A stretch of 24,392 nt of DNA from CAZXVU01 sp964644465 (lineage in GTDB: Bacteria; Chlamydiota; Chlamydiia; Chlamydiales; SM23-39). Positions 1 to 7,885 of the stretch are shown here, piece after piece. Both the position numbers and the translations under genes were made by a program. Location: contig CAZXVU010000020.1 in NCBI GenBank assembly GCA_964644465.1, forward strand, positions 1 to 24,392, read 5' to 3'. Position 1 is the stretch's first letter; every line of letters begins with the position of its first letter. The notes under the pieces are model-generated. The model saw only the letters and a program-made list of their open reading frames with translations, searched no databases and was not told where the DNA came from.

Positions 1-44
1 ACCTATACCGTGTAAGCTCTTTTCTCATTTTTTGCAACAAACTT

Positions 45-488
45 TTATCTTCCAGTTTCGATCATATAGTTGATTACGCGTTGGCTAACGCCTGCATCTT
101 GTAGGCGTCGGATTTGCGCTTGGCTCAATTGATAATTGCTTCCGGTATCACGCATATATGTGACAACCGCGTCATCGTTCACCCCGCCTTGGCTCAGTTT
201 GATGACATCATTGATGGTGAGAGGCTCTCCTCGGTCCATTCGATCAACAGTGCGCGGGCTTGTCCGCTCCATCACCCTTCGGTCTTGTTCGTCTAATGCA
301 GCTCCAATCAGGCCTCCAACAACGATGCCAGCCGCCCCTCCGATCAAGGCTCCTCTTCCTCCTCCAGCCGCTCCGCCGATTCCAACTCCGACAGAACTTC
401 CAGAGATGACTCCAGTTCCTGTATTTGTTGAACAGCTTGAAACAACCAGACTCATAAGACTTAATGACATAATTGCAATACGCTTCAT
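45..488 (-). CDS. Small glycine-zipper lipoprotein
   Basis: 147-residue predicted lipoprotein. The N-terminus has a basic start, a hydrophobic stretch and a lipobox ending at Cys19 (LVVSSC), so it should be lipidated after export. Residues about 25-65 are very rich in Gly and Ala (e.g. GIGGAAGGGRGALIGGAAG), the pattern of glycine-zipper domains that insert into or associate with membranes. The C-terminal 80 residues are polar and partly helical, with no motif I recognise. A GAGG ribosome site lies about 8 bases upstream of the ATG. It follows the MFS gene on the same strand after about 46 bases, so co-transcription is possible. The glycine-zipper lipoprotein call is firm; its function (envelope structure or stress) is unknown. 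Confidence 0.8.
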   Translation of the reverse strand: MKRIAIMSLSLMSLVVSSCSTNTGTGVISGSSVGVGIGGAAGGGRGALIGGAAGIVVGGLIGAALDEQDRRVMERTSPRTVDRMDRGEPLTINDVIKLSQGGVNDDAVVTYMRDTGSNYQLSQAQIRRLQDAGVSQRVINYMIETGR

Positions 489-534
489 CTAAAACCTCAA
501 TGCATTTTAATTATTTAATTAGACGGAGTTGTAA

Positions 535-1749
535 TTATTGTCTATACAAACGACCGCTGATTTCTAGCTTTGGCCGAAAGAGTAGGGCGATGATCAAACC
601 AAGGAAGAGATAGATGGGGGTATTCTCGATCACCATTCCCAAAAGCAACCCCAATCCGAAAAAGAAATGAGCGACAGATAAGGCTCGGCCCCGTATTTCG
701 AAAGGGAAAATTTCCCCAATCATCCAGGGAATAAGAGTGAAAAGAGAGCCAAGAACAAAACCAGATGTTAAAACGACGACAACCGAAAAAAAAGCCGACG
801 GAATCATAAAATACAAGAAATTGATCATTCCCATGAATGCAAAACAAAAAATCAAAATCCATTTATTTTTTAGAAATATGGTGACTCTAGGGAGAAGATA
901 CCCTGAGGCAACCGCCCAGCAGCCTAAGAAGAGAGCGAACAAGAAAAGAAGTTTATTTTCTCCGATCAAAGGAATAATCATGCTGGAAGCATTAACAACT
1001 AGAGTTGTCATGCTAAATACATTGAGGAAATGGAGGGCCAAAAGCCATTTCAGTTGAGGTTCTTTAAAAAGAGTCCAAAATCCTTTGAAACACTTCAGCC
1101 AAGGGCCTCTTTTCCAAGAATGGTCGATCGTGGAAGTCTCTGGAAAATTGTAATAGATGAGCAGGTAAAGGAAAGTAAGAATAATCCCTGAAAAGAGATA
1201 GAGCAATACGGGAGGAATGCTTGGCTCGAGTGTGTGGTATTGAAGTGTCGCGTTGAGAAAATAGAAAATCCCCATAATTGCTCCGTCCGGAATGGTAAAA
1301 AAACCATATCCCCGAAGTCGCTGGAGAGGATCGTCATAAAGGTCTGAAATAGAGGTCAGTCCAACTGTTGAAAAAGACGCGGAAATGCCGCCGAGAAAAC
1401 ATCCGAAAAAATAAAGGAGAAAGGAAATCAGATAGAAACCGAGTGCCCCGAAAAAAAAGCTCGCCGTCCGGATCGCTTGAATAGTGAGAAGGGCTTTCCT
1501 TCGTCCGAAACCATCTGTAATGGCTCCTGCATAAAGAGCGAAAAGAAGCTGTCCTAAACAATAAAAAACAAAAGCAAAAAATGCATATCGATAAGGGGTG
1601 CTTCCTGGAATTGCTTGTATTTCGCCAAAATGGAACCGCAGATAATAAAATGAGGGAAGAATCAAAAGAAAGTCTAAAGCCTGGAAAAAATAGGAAAGCA
1701 GAAGCACGCTTAAAGGAGAAATGGCGAAATAAAACCAGCGATTTTCCAT
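535..1749 (-). CDS. Major facilitator superfamily transporter
   Basis: 404-residue, very hydrophobic protein with about 12 predicted membrane helices, the usual MFS size. The loop after helix 2 carries an MFS motif A-like sequence (GAITDGFGRRKALL, about residues 75-88), and the equivalent loop in the second half has a shorter related GRAL stretch (EIRGRALS). The family moves small solutes by uniport, symport or antiport across the inner membrane; the substrate cannot be read from the sequence. It lies 60 bases downstream of the response regulator on the same strand, so it could be a target of, or co-transcribed with, that regulator. No clear Shine-Dalgarno precedes the ATG. Family call confident, substrate unknown. 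Confidence 0.85.
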   Translation of the reverse strand: MENRWFYFAISPLSVLLLSYFFQALDFLLILPSFYYLRFHFGEIQAIPGSTPYRYAFFAFVFYCLGQLLFALYAGAITDGFGRRKALLTIQAIRTASFFFGALGFYLISFLLYFFGCFLGGISASFSTVGLTSISDLYDDPLQRLRGYGFFTIPDGAIMGIFYFLNATLQYHTLEPSIPPVLLYLFSGIILTFLYLLIYYNFPETSTIDHSWKRGPWLKCFKGFWTLFKEPQLKWLLALHFLNVFSMTTLVVNASSMIIPLIGENKLLFLFALFLGCWAVASGYLLPRVTIFLKNKWILIFCFAFMGMINFLYFMIPSAFFSVVVVLTSGFVLGSLFTLIPWMIGEIFPFEIRGRALSVAHFFFGLGLLLGMVIENTPIYLFLGLIIALLFRPKLEISGRLYRQ

Positions 1750-1809
1750 GTTGCGATGTATAATGTTTCTTTTAATTTCTATAATCTAAAGAAAAATTAT
1801 CGCAACTGG

Positions 1810-2520
1810 TTATTTTTCGATTGTAACTGGGTCTTCTCTAAAGCGGTATCCGACTCCTCGAACTGTTTCAATCCAATCGAAAGTGGGCCCTAGCTTCTTT
1901 CTCAAAGAGGCGATATGAACATCGATATTCCGGTCGACGATAAATGCGTCGTCGTTGTTGATATCGTCGAGAAGTTGATTTCGGGTCAGCACTTTGCCCC
2001 GATTCGTCACAAGGCGTCGCAAAATTCCGAATTCAGAAAGAGTGAGAGGAATGACTTTCTCCCCTTTTCTCAAGATATAACGGTCTATTTCAAGAATGAA
2101 ATCGCTGAATTTGACCGTTTTAGCGGTTTTTTCTGGCTCTTTACCGCGTCGTAAAACAGCTTTGATGCGAGAGAAAAGGACTTTTGGGGAAAAAGGTTTT
2201 GGGACGTAATCGTCGGCTCCTAATTCGAGACCAAGAACAACATCTAGTTCTTCGCCTTTTGCTGAAAGAATGATGACAGGAATGTTTTTTAGGTCTGCAT
2301 TGCTCTTCATTTTCCGACAGACATCAAGACCGTTTTCTCCGGGAAGCATGATGTCAAGGATCACCAGATCAGGCTTTTCCCGTTCAATGGCTCGATACCC
2401 ATTGATTCCATCAACTTCCACATGGAGTTTATAGCCTGAAAGCTCAGCCTGGAGCTTGATTAGCGCTGCAATGTCTTCTTCATCTTCTATCAGTAGGATT
2501 CGCTTTTTCTGACTCATCAT
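1810..2520 (-). CDS. OmpR/PhoB-family response regulator
   Basis: 236-residue two-component response regulator. The receiver domain (about 7-120) has all canonical residues: acidic pocket E12/D13, phospho-acceptor D56 in LVILDIMLPGENG, S86, and K108 in VPKPFSP. Residues about 135-232 form an OmpR-type winged-helix DNA-binding domain ending in ETVRGVGYRF. It should therefore be phosphorylated by a histidine kinase and bind DNA as a dimer. There is no kinase in the window, so it is an orphan here. A GAGGAA site immediately precedes two adjacent ATG codons; the second is better spaced, so the true start may be one codon later. It sits between murI (39 bases upstream) and the MFS gene on the same strand. 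The regulon is unknown. Confidence 0.92.
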   Translation of the reverse strand: MMSQKKRILLIEDEEDIAALIKLQAELSGYKLHVEVDGINGYRAIEREKPDLVILDIMLPGENGLDVCRKMKSNADLKNIPVIILSAKGEELDVVLGLELGADDYVPKPFSPKVLFSRIKAVLRRGKEPEKTAKTVKFSDFILEIDRYILRKGEKVIPLTLSEFGILRRLVTNRGKVLTRNQLLDDINNDDAFIVDRNIDVHIASLRKKLGPTFDWIETVRGVGYRFREDPVTIEK

Positions 2521-2559
2521 TTCCTCATCGATCAGACGGGATCGTCGTTTAAAATAATT

Positions 2560-3399
2560 TCATAAATTCTTATTTAAATTCAACCTTTTTTGGATTTTTT
2601 TTAAGGTTACCCTTTCGATGGCAGATCCCAGGAAAATGGGTCCGAAATTCCGAAACTTTTCAGGATCATCCGTTGCATAGAACTGATGAACAGGTTTTCC
2701 CTTTTGGGGATTTAAAAGATGTGCAGAAGATAAATATTCAAAAGCTTGATTTGCGCAAGATTCGGCAGGTTCAATTAAAAGGACTTTAGGGCCTAGGACT
2801 TTTCTTAAGATAGGTTTCAACAATGGATAATGGGTACAAGCCAGAAGGACTGCATCGATTTCTTTTTCTTTTAAACAATCCAAATACTGATGGGCGATTA
2901 ATTCTGCAGAGGGGTGATCGAAAAAACCTTCCTCGATCAAAGGAACGAAAAGAGGACAGGGGATCGCAGCGACCTTTGCTTGTGGCGCATGCTGAAAGAT
3001 CATCTTTTGGTAAATTCCCGATGCTATAGTGCTTGAAGTGCCAAGAACGGCAATCCGCAAAGTCTTTGTCGATTGCAACAGCAGTTCAAATCCTGGTTGA
3101 ATCACCCCAATAACCGGAATAGAAAGCTTTTTTTGCAGGGTTTCCAGCGCATGAGAACAAGCGGTATGGCATGGGATCATCAAAAGTTTAATTTTTTTCT
3201 CTAAAAGAAACGCTGCATTGTCAAGGGCGTATCTTAAGACTGCTTGAGGCGATTTGTTCCCATAAGGAAGATGCGCAGTATCTCCGAGATAAATTAAATC
3301 TTCCTGAGGCAAAACTCGCATGACCTCGCGCATGACGGTCAAACCGCCAAAACCAGAATCGAACAAACCAATGGGTTGCAAGGAAAGATTAGGCGTCAT
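2560..3399 (-). CDS. murI: Glutamate racemase
   Basis: 279-residue glutamate racemase, which converts L-glutamate to the D-glutamate used in peptidoglycan stem peptides in the cytoplasm. It has the normal family length. Diagnostic motifs are GLFDSGFGG with D14/S15 near the N-terminus, GDTAHLPYG (39-47), the first catalytic cysteine C77, and the second in LLACTHYPLL (about residue 188). The first cysteine motif reads IPCHTAC, whereas typical MurI has CNTA, so a His replaces the usual Asn. The start overlaps the end of the LysM lipoprotein gene by 11 bases, suggesting translational coupling. From memory, Chlamydiaceae lack murI and use other enzymes for D-Glu while environmental chlamydiae keep it, which fits the proposed affiliation. 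Confidence 0.93.
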   Translation of the reverse strand: MTPNLSLQPIGLFDSGFGGLTVMREVMRVLPQEDLIYLGDTAHLPYGNKSPQAVLRYALDNAAFLLEKKIKLLMIPCHTACSHALETLQKKLSIPVIGVIQPGFELLLQSTKTLRIAVLGTSSTIASGIYQKMIFQHAPQAKVAAIPCPLFVPLIEEGFFDHPSAELIAHQYLDCLKEKEIDAVLLACTHYPLLKPILRKVLGPKVLLIEPAESCANQAFEYLSSAHLLNPQKGKPVHQFYATDDPEKFRNFGPIFLGSAIERVTLKKIQKRLNLNKNL

Positions 3400-4057
3400 T
3401 GGGAATTTTGAGCTCTTGGCCCACTACAATGAGATCTTGCTCAAGATTGTTGAGCTTTTTAATCCGCTCAACGGCGGTCTTGTGAGCGCGCGCAATTTTT
3501 TCCAGAGAATCGCCAGGGCGGACTTTGTAGATCTTATAGGATTCCCCATTAGAGGTTCGAAGTCCTTTGGTGAGAGTTTCAATGTTCCCTTTGAGCTTGG
3601 CCACATCATCGAAACGGCGGTTTTGCGAAAGGATATCTTGCTCGAGTTCCTGGATCCGATCCTTGAATTGAGACAATGCAGAAGTTGTTTCATTAGCATG
3701 AGACAGAAGCTCTTGCAATTCTTTGCCATCTCCCGCCTGATTTTTTTCAAGTGCAGTCCATTTTTTTTCTAACTGGTGGATCTGCTGGACGAGCAAATCA
3801 ATTTTGGCTTGCTGTTTTTCCAGATCTTGCTGCTTTAGAGTTGCAAGGGCATTTTCATAATATTTAATCCGCCCGTCTAGAATCTGGATTTCCGTTTGGA
3901 AACAATTGATATCATGACGCAGATCGTCCAAGTTGGTCTGGACTTCATGGAGCGTCAATTCCAGTTGATGCTTCTCATCTTCAGGCGAGGACCTAAGCGG
4001 AGAGCAAGAAGCGAGGAAGAGAAGCGGAGCTCCGCAGAGAAGCCATTTCGCTATCAT
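3389..4057 (-). CDS. Coiled-coil lipoprotein with C-terminal LysM domain
   Basis: 222-residue predicted lipoprotein. The signal peptide ends in lipobox LASC (Cys18). Residues about 28-165 are charged and heptad-like with many L, E, K and Q, a long coiled coil. Residues about 176-219 form one LysM domain, starting YKVRPGDSLEKIARAH and ending VGQELKIP, which would bind peptidoglycan glycan. It starts 2 bases after the pal stop and overlaps murI, so pal, this gene and murI look like one transcript. In C. trachomatis a LysM protein follows pal in the same way (CT601, from memory). The likely role is an envelope spacer or peptidoglycan tether working with Pal, possibly a functional counterpart of the CpoB/YbgF protein of other Tol operons, though it has no TPR repeats. 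Confidence 0.85.
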   Translation of the reverse strand: MIAKWLLCGAPLLFLASCSPLRSSPEDEKHQLELTLHEVQTNLDDLRHDINCFQTEIQILDGRIKYYENALATLKQQDLEKQQAKIDLLVQQIHQLEKKWTALEKNQAGDGKELQELLSHANETTSALSQFKDRIQELEQDILSQNRRFDDVAKLKGNIETLTKGLRTSNGESYKIYKVRPGDSLEKIARAHKTAVERIKKLNNLEQDLIVVGQELKIPNDA

Positions 4058-4059
4058 GA

Positions 4060-4737
4060 TTATTTCTGGTAAATTTTAAATTCCGAACGGCGGTTGACTT
4101 TCCACTCATCAGAAGAATGTCCCAAGACTAAAGGGTGTTCTTTTCCTTTAGAAACGGTGTAGATTCGATTCAAATCGACGCCATTTTTCACGAGGAAAGA
4201 ACGGACAAAATTCGCTCTCCGCATTCCCAGTGCCATGTTATAGCTTGCAGAGGCTCTTTCGTCAGTATGGCCTTCAATCACGAGATAGATGCTGGTATTT
4301 TTCTTTAAGTGGGACGCAAGTTGAATCAATGCTGCAATTTCAGCTTTTTCTCGAACTACATGATCATCTGTTTCGAAATGGACAGGATTGAATAGGGCTT
4401 TTAAAGAATCTGGAGGGATATAGAATTCTCCAAGAGCAGGGATTCCCTTTTGACCCGGGATTCCTTTGGGTTGAGGGAGCGCTGAATCGGTTGCAGCAAA
4501 CTGATTTCTTAAGTCCGAATCTCTCAATGGAATGAAATCATCATCGTAGGGACCGAAGAATTCTTCGTCGGATGTCAACATGCGGGATTCATAATCTTTT
4601 CCCCAAAGAGCGTCGACGCCTCTTTGCATGTAACGGCCTGCCGTTTTAACATCTTCCCAAGACTGGTTGCTATTTTTAGCGCAGCCTCCAGCCAAAATAA
4701 GAATAGCAGCACAAATAAAAGGGACGAATCGTCTCAT
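4060..4737 (-). CDS. pal: Peptidoglycan-associated lipoprotein Pal
   Basis: 225-residue outer-membrane lipoprotein of the Tol-Pal system. I start it at the ATG ending at base 4737 because a GAGGAA ribosome site lies just upstream and it gives a clean lipoprotein signal (MRRFVPFICA... LAGGC, Cys19). An ATG nine codons upstream is open but would spoil the signal peptide. Residues about 115-225 are an OmpA C-terminal-like domain with VHFETDD, EGHTDERASASYN and the late Arg pair in NRRSEFKIY, the residues that bind diaminopimelate in peptidoglycan. Pal normally binds TolB. It is separated from tolB by the symporter gene and closely followed by the LysM lipoprotein. Function confident. Confidence 0.93.
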   Translation of the reverse strand: MRRFVPFICAAILILAGGCAKNSNQSWEDVKTAGRYMQRGVDALWGKDYESRMLTSDEEFFGPYDDDFIPLRDSDLRNQFAATDSALPQPKGIPGQKGIPALGEFYIPPDSLKALFNPVHFETDDHVVREKAEIAALIQLASHLKKNTSIYLVIEGHTDERASASYNMALGMRRANFVRSFLVKNGVDLNRIYTVSKGKEHPLVLGHSSDEWKVNRRSEFKIYQK

Positions 4738-4800
4738 ATTTTTCCTCAAACCTTCTGGAACCAATTTAACTAAAAGCCCGATTTCTTTACGAGAGGATGT

Positions 4801-6141
4801 TCAAACCTCCAATAATTTGCGGTTTTTAAATCGAGAGTACGCTTCGCCAACGATAAATCCAAGCAATGAACAAAAGATGTTGGCCAGCTCCTTAGGAAAT
4901 GGAATGGGGAAGAAGCGGAAAAGGCAGAAGGCAACGCTCCCGAAAACCATAGAGAAAAGGGCGGAATGAAAATTTCCTTGTTTTTTGAACAGGGCGATAA
5001 AAATTGGAATGAATAAACAGCTGACCGAAAGATCATAACTTTGGATCAAGACGTCGACCACATTGTCAAAATAAAATGCGAAAAAAATCGCTGCAATAGA
5101 AATGGCGGCGGTAATCCCCTGCACGATTTTCATGCTCTCTTTTTTAACAAAATCGCTCGATAGGTTGGAGCTGATCGCATTGATCAAAGAAGTCGCGGTC
5201 GAAATGATCGCTGCGAGGATCGCGCAGCCTGCAAAAGCGGTAATCCACGGATTTGTAGTTTTTGCAATGACAGCAATCAAAATGCTGCCTCCCAGGGGCG
5301 CTTCTACTCCCAAATTCTTGGCTAAAATCCCAAAGAAAATGGGTACCAGGCAGACTAAAAAAGTTCCGATTCCAGCCCAGAGTGTGGCCATGGAAACGAT
5401 ACGAGGAGATCCACCTGCAAAGCAGCGCTGGCCCATATCCTGCTCAATAGCCATAAAGAGCATGGGCATCAAAAGCCATCCGCAGAGTTTTGTAGAGACT
5501 AAAGAAAAACTCTCCCATTGCGGCATGGGAAGGGACACAGAGATCTCGGAGTTGAAAGCAAAACCCATACAAAGGAAAAAAATCAAAGAGAAGAAGGCTG
5601 CTTGAACGATATCGGTCGATATGACCGCTTTCAGGCCGCCTTTCATCGTATAGAGAATGACGATTCCCCAAAAAGCAATGAAGAGAGGCACATTCGTCAG
5701 GCCTAAACTAGCTAGGAATTTGCTGGAGGCGATGATTTGCGCAACGAGGACCATGAATAGAGAAATGACCGAAAGCGCTGACGCAACAGATCTGAGCATC
5801 TTGGATTGATAAACGACCTCTAGGATTTGGGCAATTGTAGAGACTTGAAATTGAGCCAGCTTTCGTCCAATTCCTAGCCCAAGGGCAACTAAACCTAAGC
5901 CCGCTCCGAGAGGATATAAAAGAACGGGCCAGCCAAATCGATACGCCTCTTCAGCGGATCCCAGAACCAGTCCTCCGCCTACTTGTGTGGCGAGAAAGGT
6001 CATCATTAAGGGAAAGAAAGGAACTTTTTTGCCAGCAAGAAAGTAATCTTCTTTTTGAATATTTTTTGAAGCTCTTTTGCCGATATACCAATAGAAGGCC
6101 TGAAGGCCGAAAAGAAGGGGGAGAAAAATCGTTAAATCCAT
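4801..6141 (-). CDS. Sodium:solute symporter (SSS family)
   Basis: 446-residue inner-membrane transporter with about 12-13 helices. The N-terminal region has the family hallmarks: DYFLAGKKVPFFPLMMTFLA (about residues 31-50), then TQVGGGLVLGSAEEAYRFGW. A conserved TMKGGLKAVISTDIVQA loop occurs near the middle. The family couples Na+ entry to uptake of solutes such as proline, pantothenate or sugars; the substrate here is not readable. I start at the ATG ending at 6141 because GGATGGA lies just upstream; an in-frame TTG 7 codons earlier has no ribosome site. It stands between tolB and pal, which are normally adjacent, so it is probably an insertion into the Tol-Pal cluster. Family call strong, substrate open. 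Confidence 0.88.
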   Translation of the reverse strand: MDLTIFLPLLFGLQAFYWYIGKRASKNIQKEDYFLAGKKVPFFPLMMTFLATQVGGGLVLGSAEEAYRFGWPVLLYPLGAGLGLVALGLGIGRKLAQFQVSTIAQILEVVYQSKMLRSVASALSVISLFMVLVAQIIASSKFLASLGLTNVPLFIAFWGIVILYTMKGGLKAVISTDIVQAAFFSLIFFLCMGFAFNSEISVSLPMPQWESFSLVSTKLCGWLLMPMLFMAIEQDMGQRCFAGGSPRIVSMATLWAGIGTFLVCLVPIFFGILAKNLGVEAPLGGSILIAVIAKTTNPWITAFAGCAILAAIISTATSLINAISSNLSSDFVKKESMKIVQGITAAISIAAIFFAFYFDNVVDVLIQSYDLSVSCLFIPIFIALFKKQGNFHSALFSMVFGSVAFCLFRFFPIPFPKELANIFCSLLGFIVGEAYSRFKNRKLLEV

Positions 6142-6174
6142 AAATCCATCCAAGGAGTTCAAATTTTTTTTAGG

Positions 6175-6180
6175 GTTATA
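6175..6180 (-). promoter_or_regulatory. Possible -10 element for the symporter gene
   Basis: Read on the minus strand the hexamer is TATAAC, 5 of 6 matches to the sigma-70-type -10 consensus, 33 bases ahead of the chosen symporter ATG. There is no good -35; the stretch 17 bases upstream is only T-rich. It is listed because it lies in the right place between two genes that are not normally neighbours. Confidence 0.25.
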
Positions 6181-6194
6181 AAAGAGTTAAAATT

Positions 6195-6223
6195 GAAAAA
6201 AATATTTATTGGGCGGGGAGCCC
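6195..6223 (-). terminator. Weak candidate terminator after tolB
   Basis: On the minus strand a short GC hairpin (GGGC, five-base loop, GCCC) at 6223-6211 is followed a few bases later by a run of seven T at 6201-6195. It lies about 80 bases past the tolB stop and before the symporter gene. The stem has only four pairs and the T run is not directly adjacent, so this is a tentative intrinsic terminator. Confidence 0.25.
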
Positions 6224-6304
6224 GTGATGGTGGTGATGGATGGAAATTTGAATGAACTTCTTCATGATCTGAATTTTACTGCATTATTTGATTTATCGGC
6301 AAGT

Positions 6305-7651
6305 TTATCTAGGTTCCCAAGAAGGGAACCGTTTTTGGCCAGGGCCTTTGCTGATTTGGACCGGTTCGGGATTGTTTAAGTTGATCAGGAAAAGCTCGCA
6401 GGACTCTTCGCTTTCTGTATTGTAAATGAGGTGGAGGCTGTCGGGAGCCCAGGTGGAGTTTTCTTTGTTTTCAGGGGTGGAAGTTAGAGGAAATTCTTCA
6501 TCCGTTTCAAAATCATAAATCCAGATTTGGCGAATGCCGTCAGCCTTTGCGCTGAAGGCCAGTTTTTTCCCATCAGGAGACCAAGAGGGAGACGTGTTTT
6601 CGCGGTTTTTTTTGGTGAGGAGGCGTGGATGTGGTTTTTTGGTCTCTTTCGGCGAAGTTACATCGAGCAGGTAAATGCGAGGAGGGCCATCTTTGTCAGA
6701 GACAAACGCGATCTGTTTCCCATCAGGGCTGAAAGTGGGAGAAGCTTGTGTTGCTCGGGGGGAAGAAAAGAGCTGCCGGGCTTTGCCGAGCATTCTGCCG
6801 CCTGCATCGAGATTTTGTATGAAGAGATCCGGGCGTCCTGCAACATCTGTGATGAACGCCATCTGCGTCCCTTTGCGAGTGAGTGATGGAAGGGCCTGGC
6901 TGCCTCGGAGATGAATCATGATCTCGCCTTTGGGATTCGAGAAAGAGGCGCGGTAAATCTTTGATTGGCCAAGTTTGTAAGAAACATAGGTAAACTCGGG
7001 ATCGCCAAGGGACGATTTGGGAAGAAAAAATGGAGAGAGGCAATAGCTGTTTTCGGAAGTAAGCTGCCGTGGGTTGGCACCATCTGAGTCGCAAGACCAA
7101 ATTTCTGAACTCCAATCGAGAGATTTCGACTCTAAATTACGGGATCTTTGAGAATAAAGGATTTTCAATGAAGAAATCCCATCCACGCCGAAAAGATCCT
7201 TTTGAAGAGAGTCAGCTAAACGATGGAGAGATTGCCTGTCTTCTTCAATGCGACCTTTCAGAGCAAAATCAGGATATTTCTTAGAAGTTCCCTTTTCAAT
7301 ATTAAAAACGATCAGATGGAAATGATTTTGGAGAACTTGAATGGCAAGTACGTAAGGGATCTTTTCCTTTTTCCAAATGGTAAGGTCGAAATCTGTCCGG
7401 ACGTCGGGAAATTGAAAGGCTTCTTCAAGACGATCTTGTTTTTCCAGGACGGCAGAAAATCCATTTGTATCCAAATCAAATTCTAGAACATTTCGCAGCT
7501 CTTCGAAATAACGCCAATCATATTGCGAAGGTTCAGTACGCAGCCCGCTTAAATAAATGGGTTTTAGAGGCGAGCGAGTTGGAAGCTGGACTTCCAGGTC
7601 TTGGCAGCAAAGAAATAAGGGAAAAAGAAGTAGGCTTATGAATTTCAACAT
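6305..7651 (-). CDS. tolB: Tol-Pal system beta-propeller protein TolB
   Basis: 448-residue periplasmic protein, usual length for TolB. A short hydrophobic N-terminus (MLKFISLLLFPLFLCC) is the export signal. An N-terminal alpha/beta domain is followed, from about residue 190, by WD40-like beta-propeller blades. These show the repeated signature SPTFSPDGKQIAFVSD, SPSWSPDGKKLAFSAK and STWAPDSLHLIYNTE, and the protein ends in FPSWEPR. TolB binds Pal and the TolA-type protein and helps outer-membrane constriction during division. No good Shine-Dalgarno precedes the ATG. Its upstream region is abnormal: instead of the TonB/TolA-like gene there is a decayed fragment of that gene's 3' end plus an assembly gap, so its original promoter or coupling may have been lost or changed. 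Confidence 0.9.
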   Translation of the reverse strand: MLKFISLLLFPLFLCCQDLEVQLPTRSPLKPIYLSGLRTEPSQYDWRYFEELRNVLEFDLDTNGFSAVLEKQDRLEEAFQFPDVRTDFDLTIWKKEKIPYVLAIQVLQNHFHLIVFNIEKGTSKKYPDFALKGRIEEDRQSLHRLADSLQKDLFGVDGISSLKILYSQRSRNLESKSLDWSSEIWSCDSDGANPRQLTSENSYCLSPFFLPKSSLGDPEFTYVSYKLGQSKIYRASFSNPKGEIMIHLRGSQALPSLTRKGTQMAFITDVAGRPDLFIQNLDAGGRMLGKARQLFSSPRATQASPTFSPDGKQIAFVSDKDGPPRIYLLDVTSPKETKKPHPRLLTKKNRENTSPSWSPDGKKLAFSAKADGIRQIWIYDFETDEEFPLTSTPENKENSTWAPDSLHLIYNTESEESCELFLINLNNPEPVQISKGPGQKRFPSWEPR

Positions 7652-7675
7652 AGAGAATTTGTGGGTAAAATCAAC

Positions 7676-7730
7676 CCATCATTAAAGCATGAGAAGGGCA
7701 GCTCTTGCAAACGCTTTTTCAAAAATTCAG
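7676..7730. repeat. 55-bp exact direct repeat, copy 1 (left of N gap)
   Basis: The 55 bases ending at the N run (starting CCATCATTAAAGC and ending AAAAATTCAG) are identical to the first 55 bases after the run. Both copies abut the gap exactly, with no extra shared base. A repeat of exactly 55 bases touching both contig ends is what a de Bruijn graph assembler with k=55 leaves when two contigs share their terminal k-mer. It may therefore be one copy in the real genome. Confidence 0.97.
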
Positions 7731-7830
7731 NNNNNNNNNNNNNNNNNNNNNNNNNNNNNNNNNNNNNNNNNNNNNNNNNNNNNNNNNNNNNNNNNNNNNN
7801 NNNNNNNNNNNNNNNNNNNNNNNNNNNNNN
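7731..7830. other. Assembly gap of 100 N
   Basis: One hundred consecutive N, the conventional placeholder for a gap of unknown length. The flanks are identical over 55 bp, so the real sequence may have no gap at all (overlapping contig ends) or may hold an unresolved repeat. Anything lying here is invisible. Confidence 0.99.
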
Positions 7831-7885
7831 CCATCATTAAAGCATGAGAAGGGCAGCTCTTGCAAACGCTTTTTCAAAAATTCAG
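7831..7885. repeat. 55-bp exact direct repeat, copy 2 (right of N gap)
   Basis: Second exact copy of the 55-bp sequence, beginning at the first base after the N run. It lies inside the fragment that resembles the 3' end of the TonB/TolA-like gene at 9098-9847, so this sequence is biologically a relic and only its doubling around the gap looks artificial. Confidence 0.97.

Noticed and set aside
136..492. Proline-rich plus-strand frame over the glycine-zipper gene
   Set aside because: It is the antisense of Gly-rich codons (GGN gives NCC/Pro) in a well-supported lipoprotein gene.
535..2520. Response regulator and MFS transporter as a two-component drug-response system
   Set aside because: There is no histidine kinase and the gap is 60 bases; adjacency alone does not support the claim beyond possible co-transcription.
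6312..6330. Perfect 7-bp inverted repeat (GGTTCCC / GGGAACC) that could be a terminator of tolB
   Set aside because: It lies within the last codons of tolB, encoding the conserved FPSWEPR end, and no T run follows in the direction of transcription.
6226..6378. Plus-strand frame of about 50 codons starting MVVMDGNLNELLHDL
   Set aside because: It overlaps the end of tolB antisense, has no recognised homology and only a weak start context; probably chance.
7676..7885. Two 55-bp copies read as a CRISPR or transposon direct repeat
   Set aside because: Only two copies, exactly abutting an N run, with no spacers, cas genes, transposase or terminal inverted repeats.
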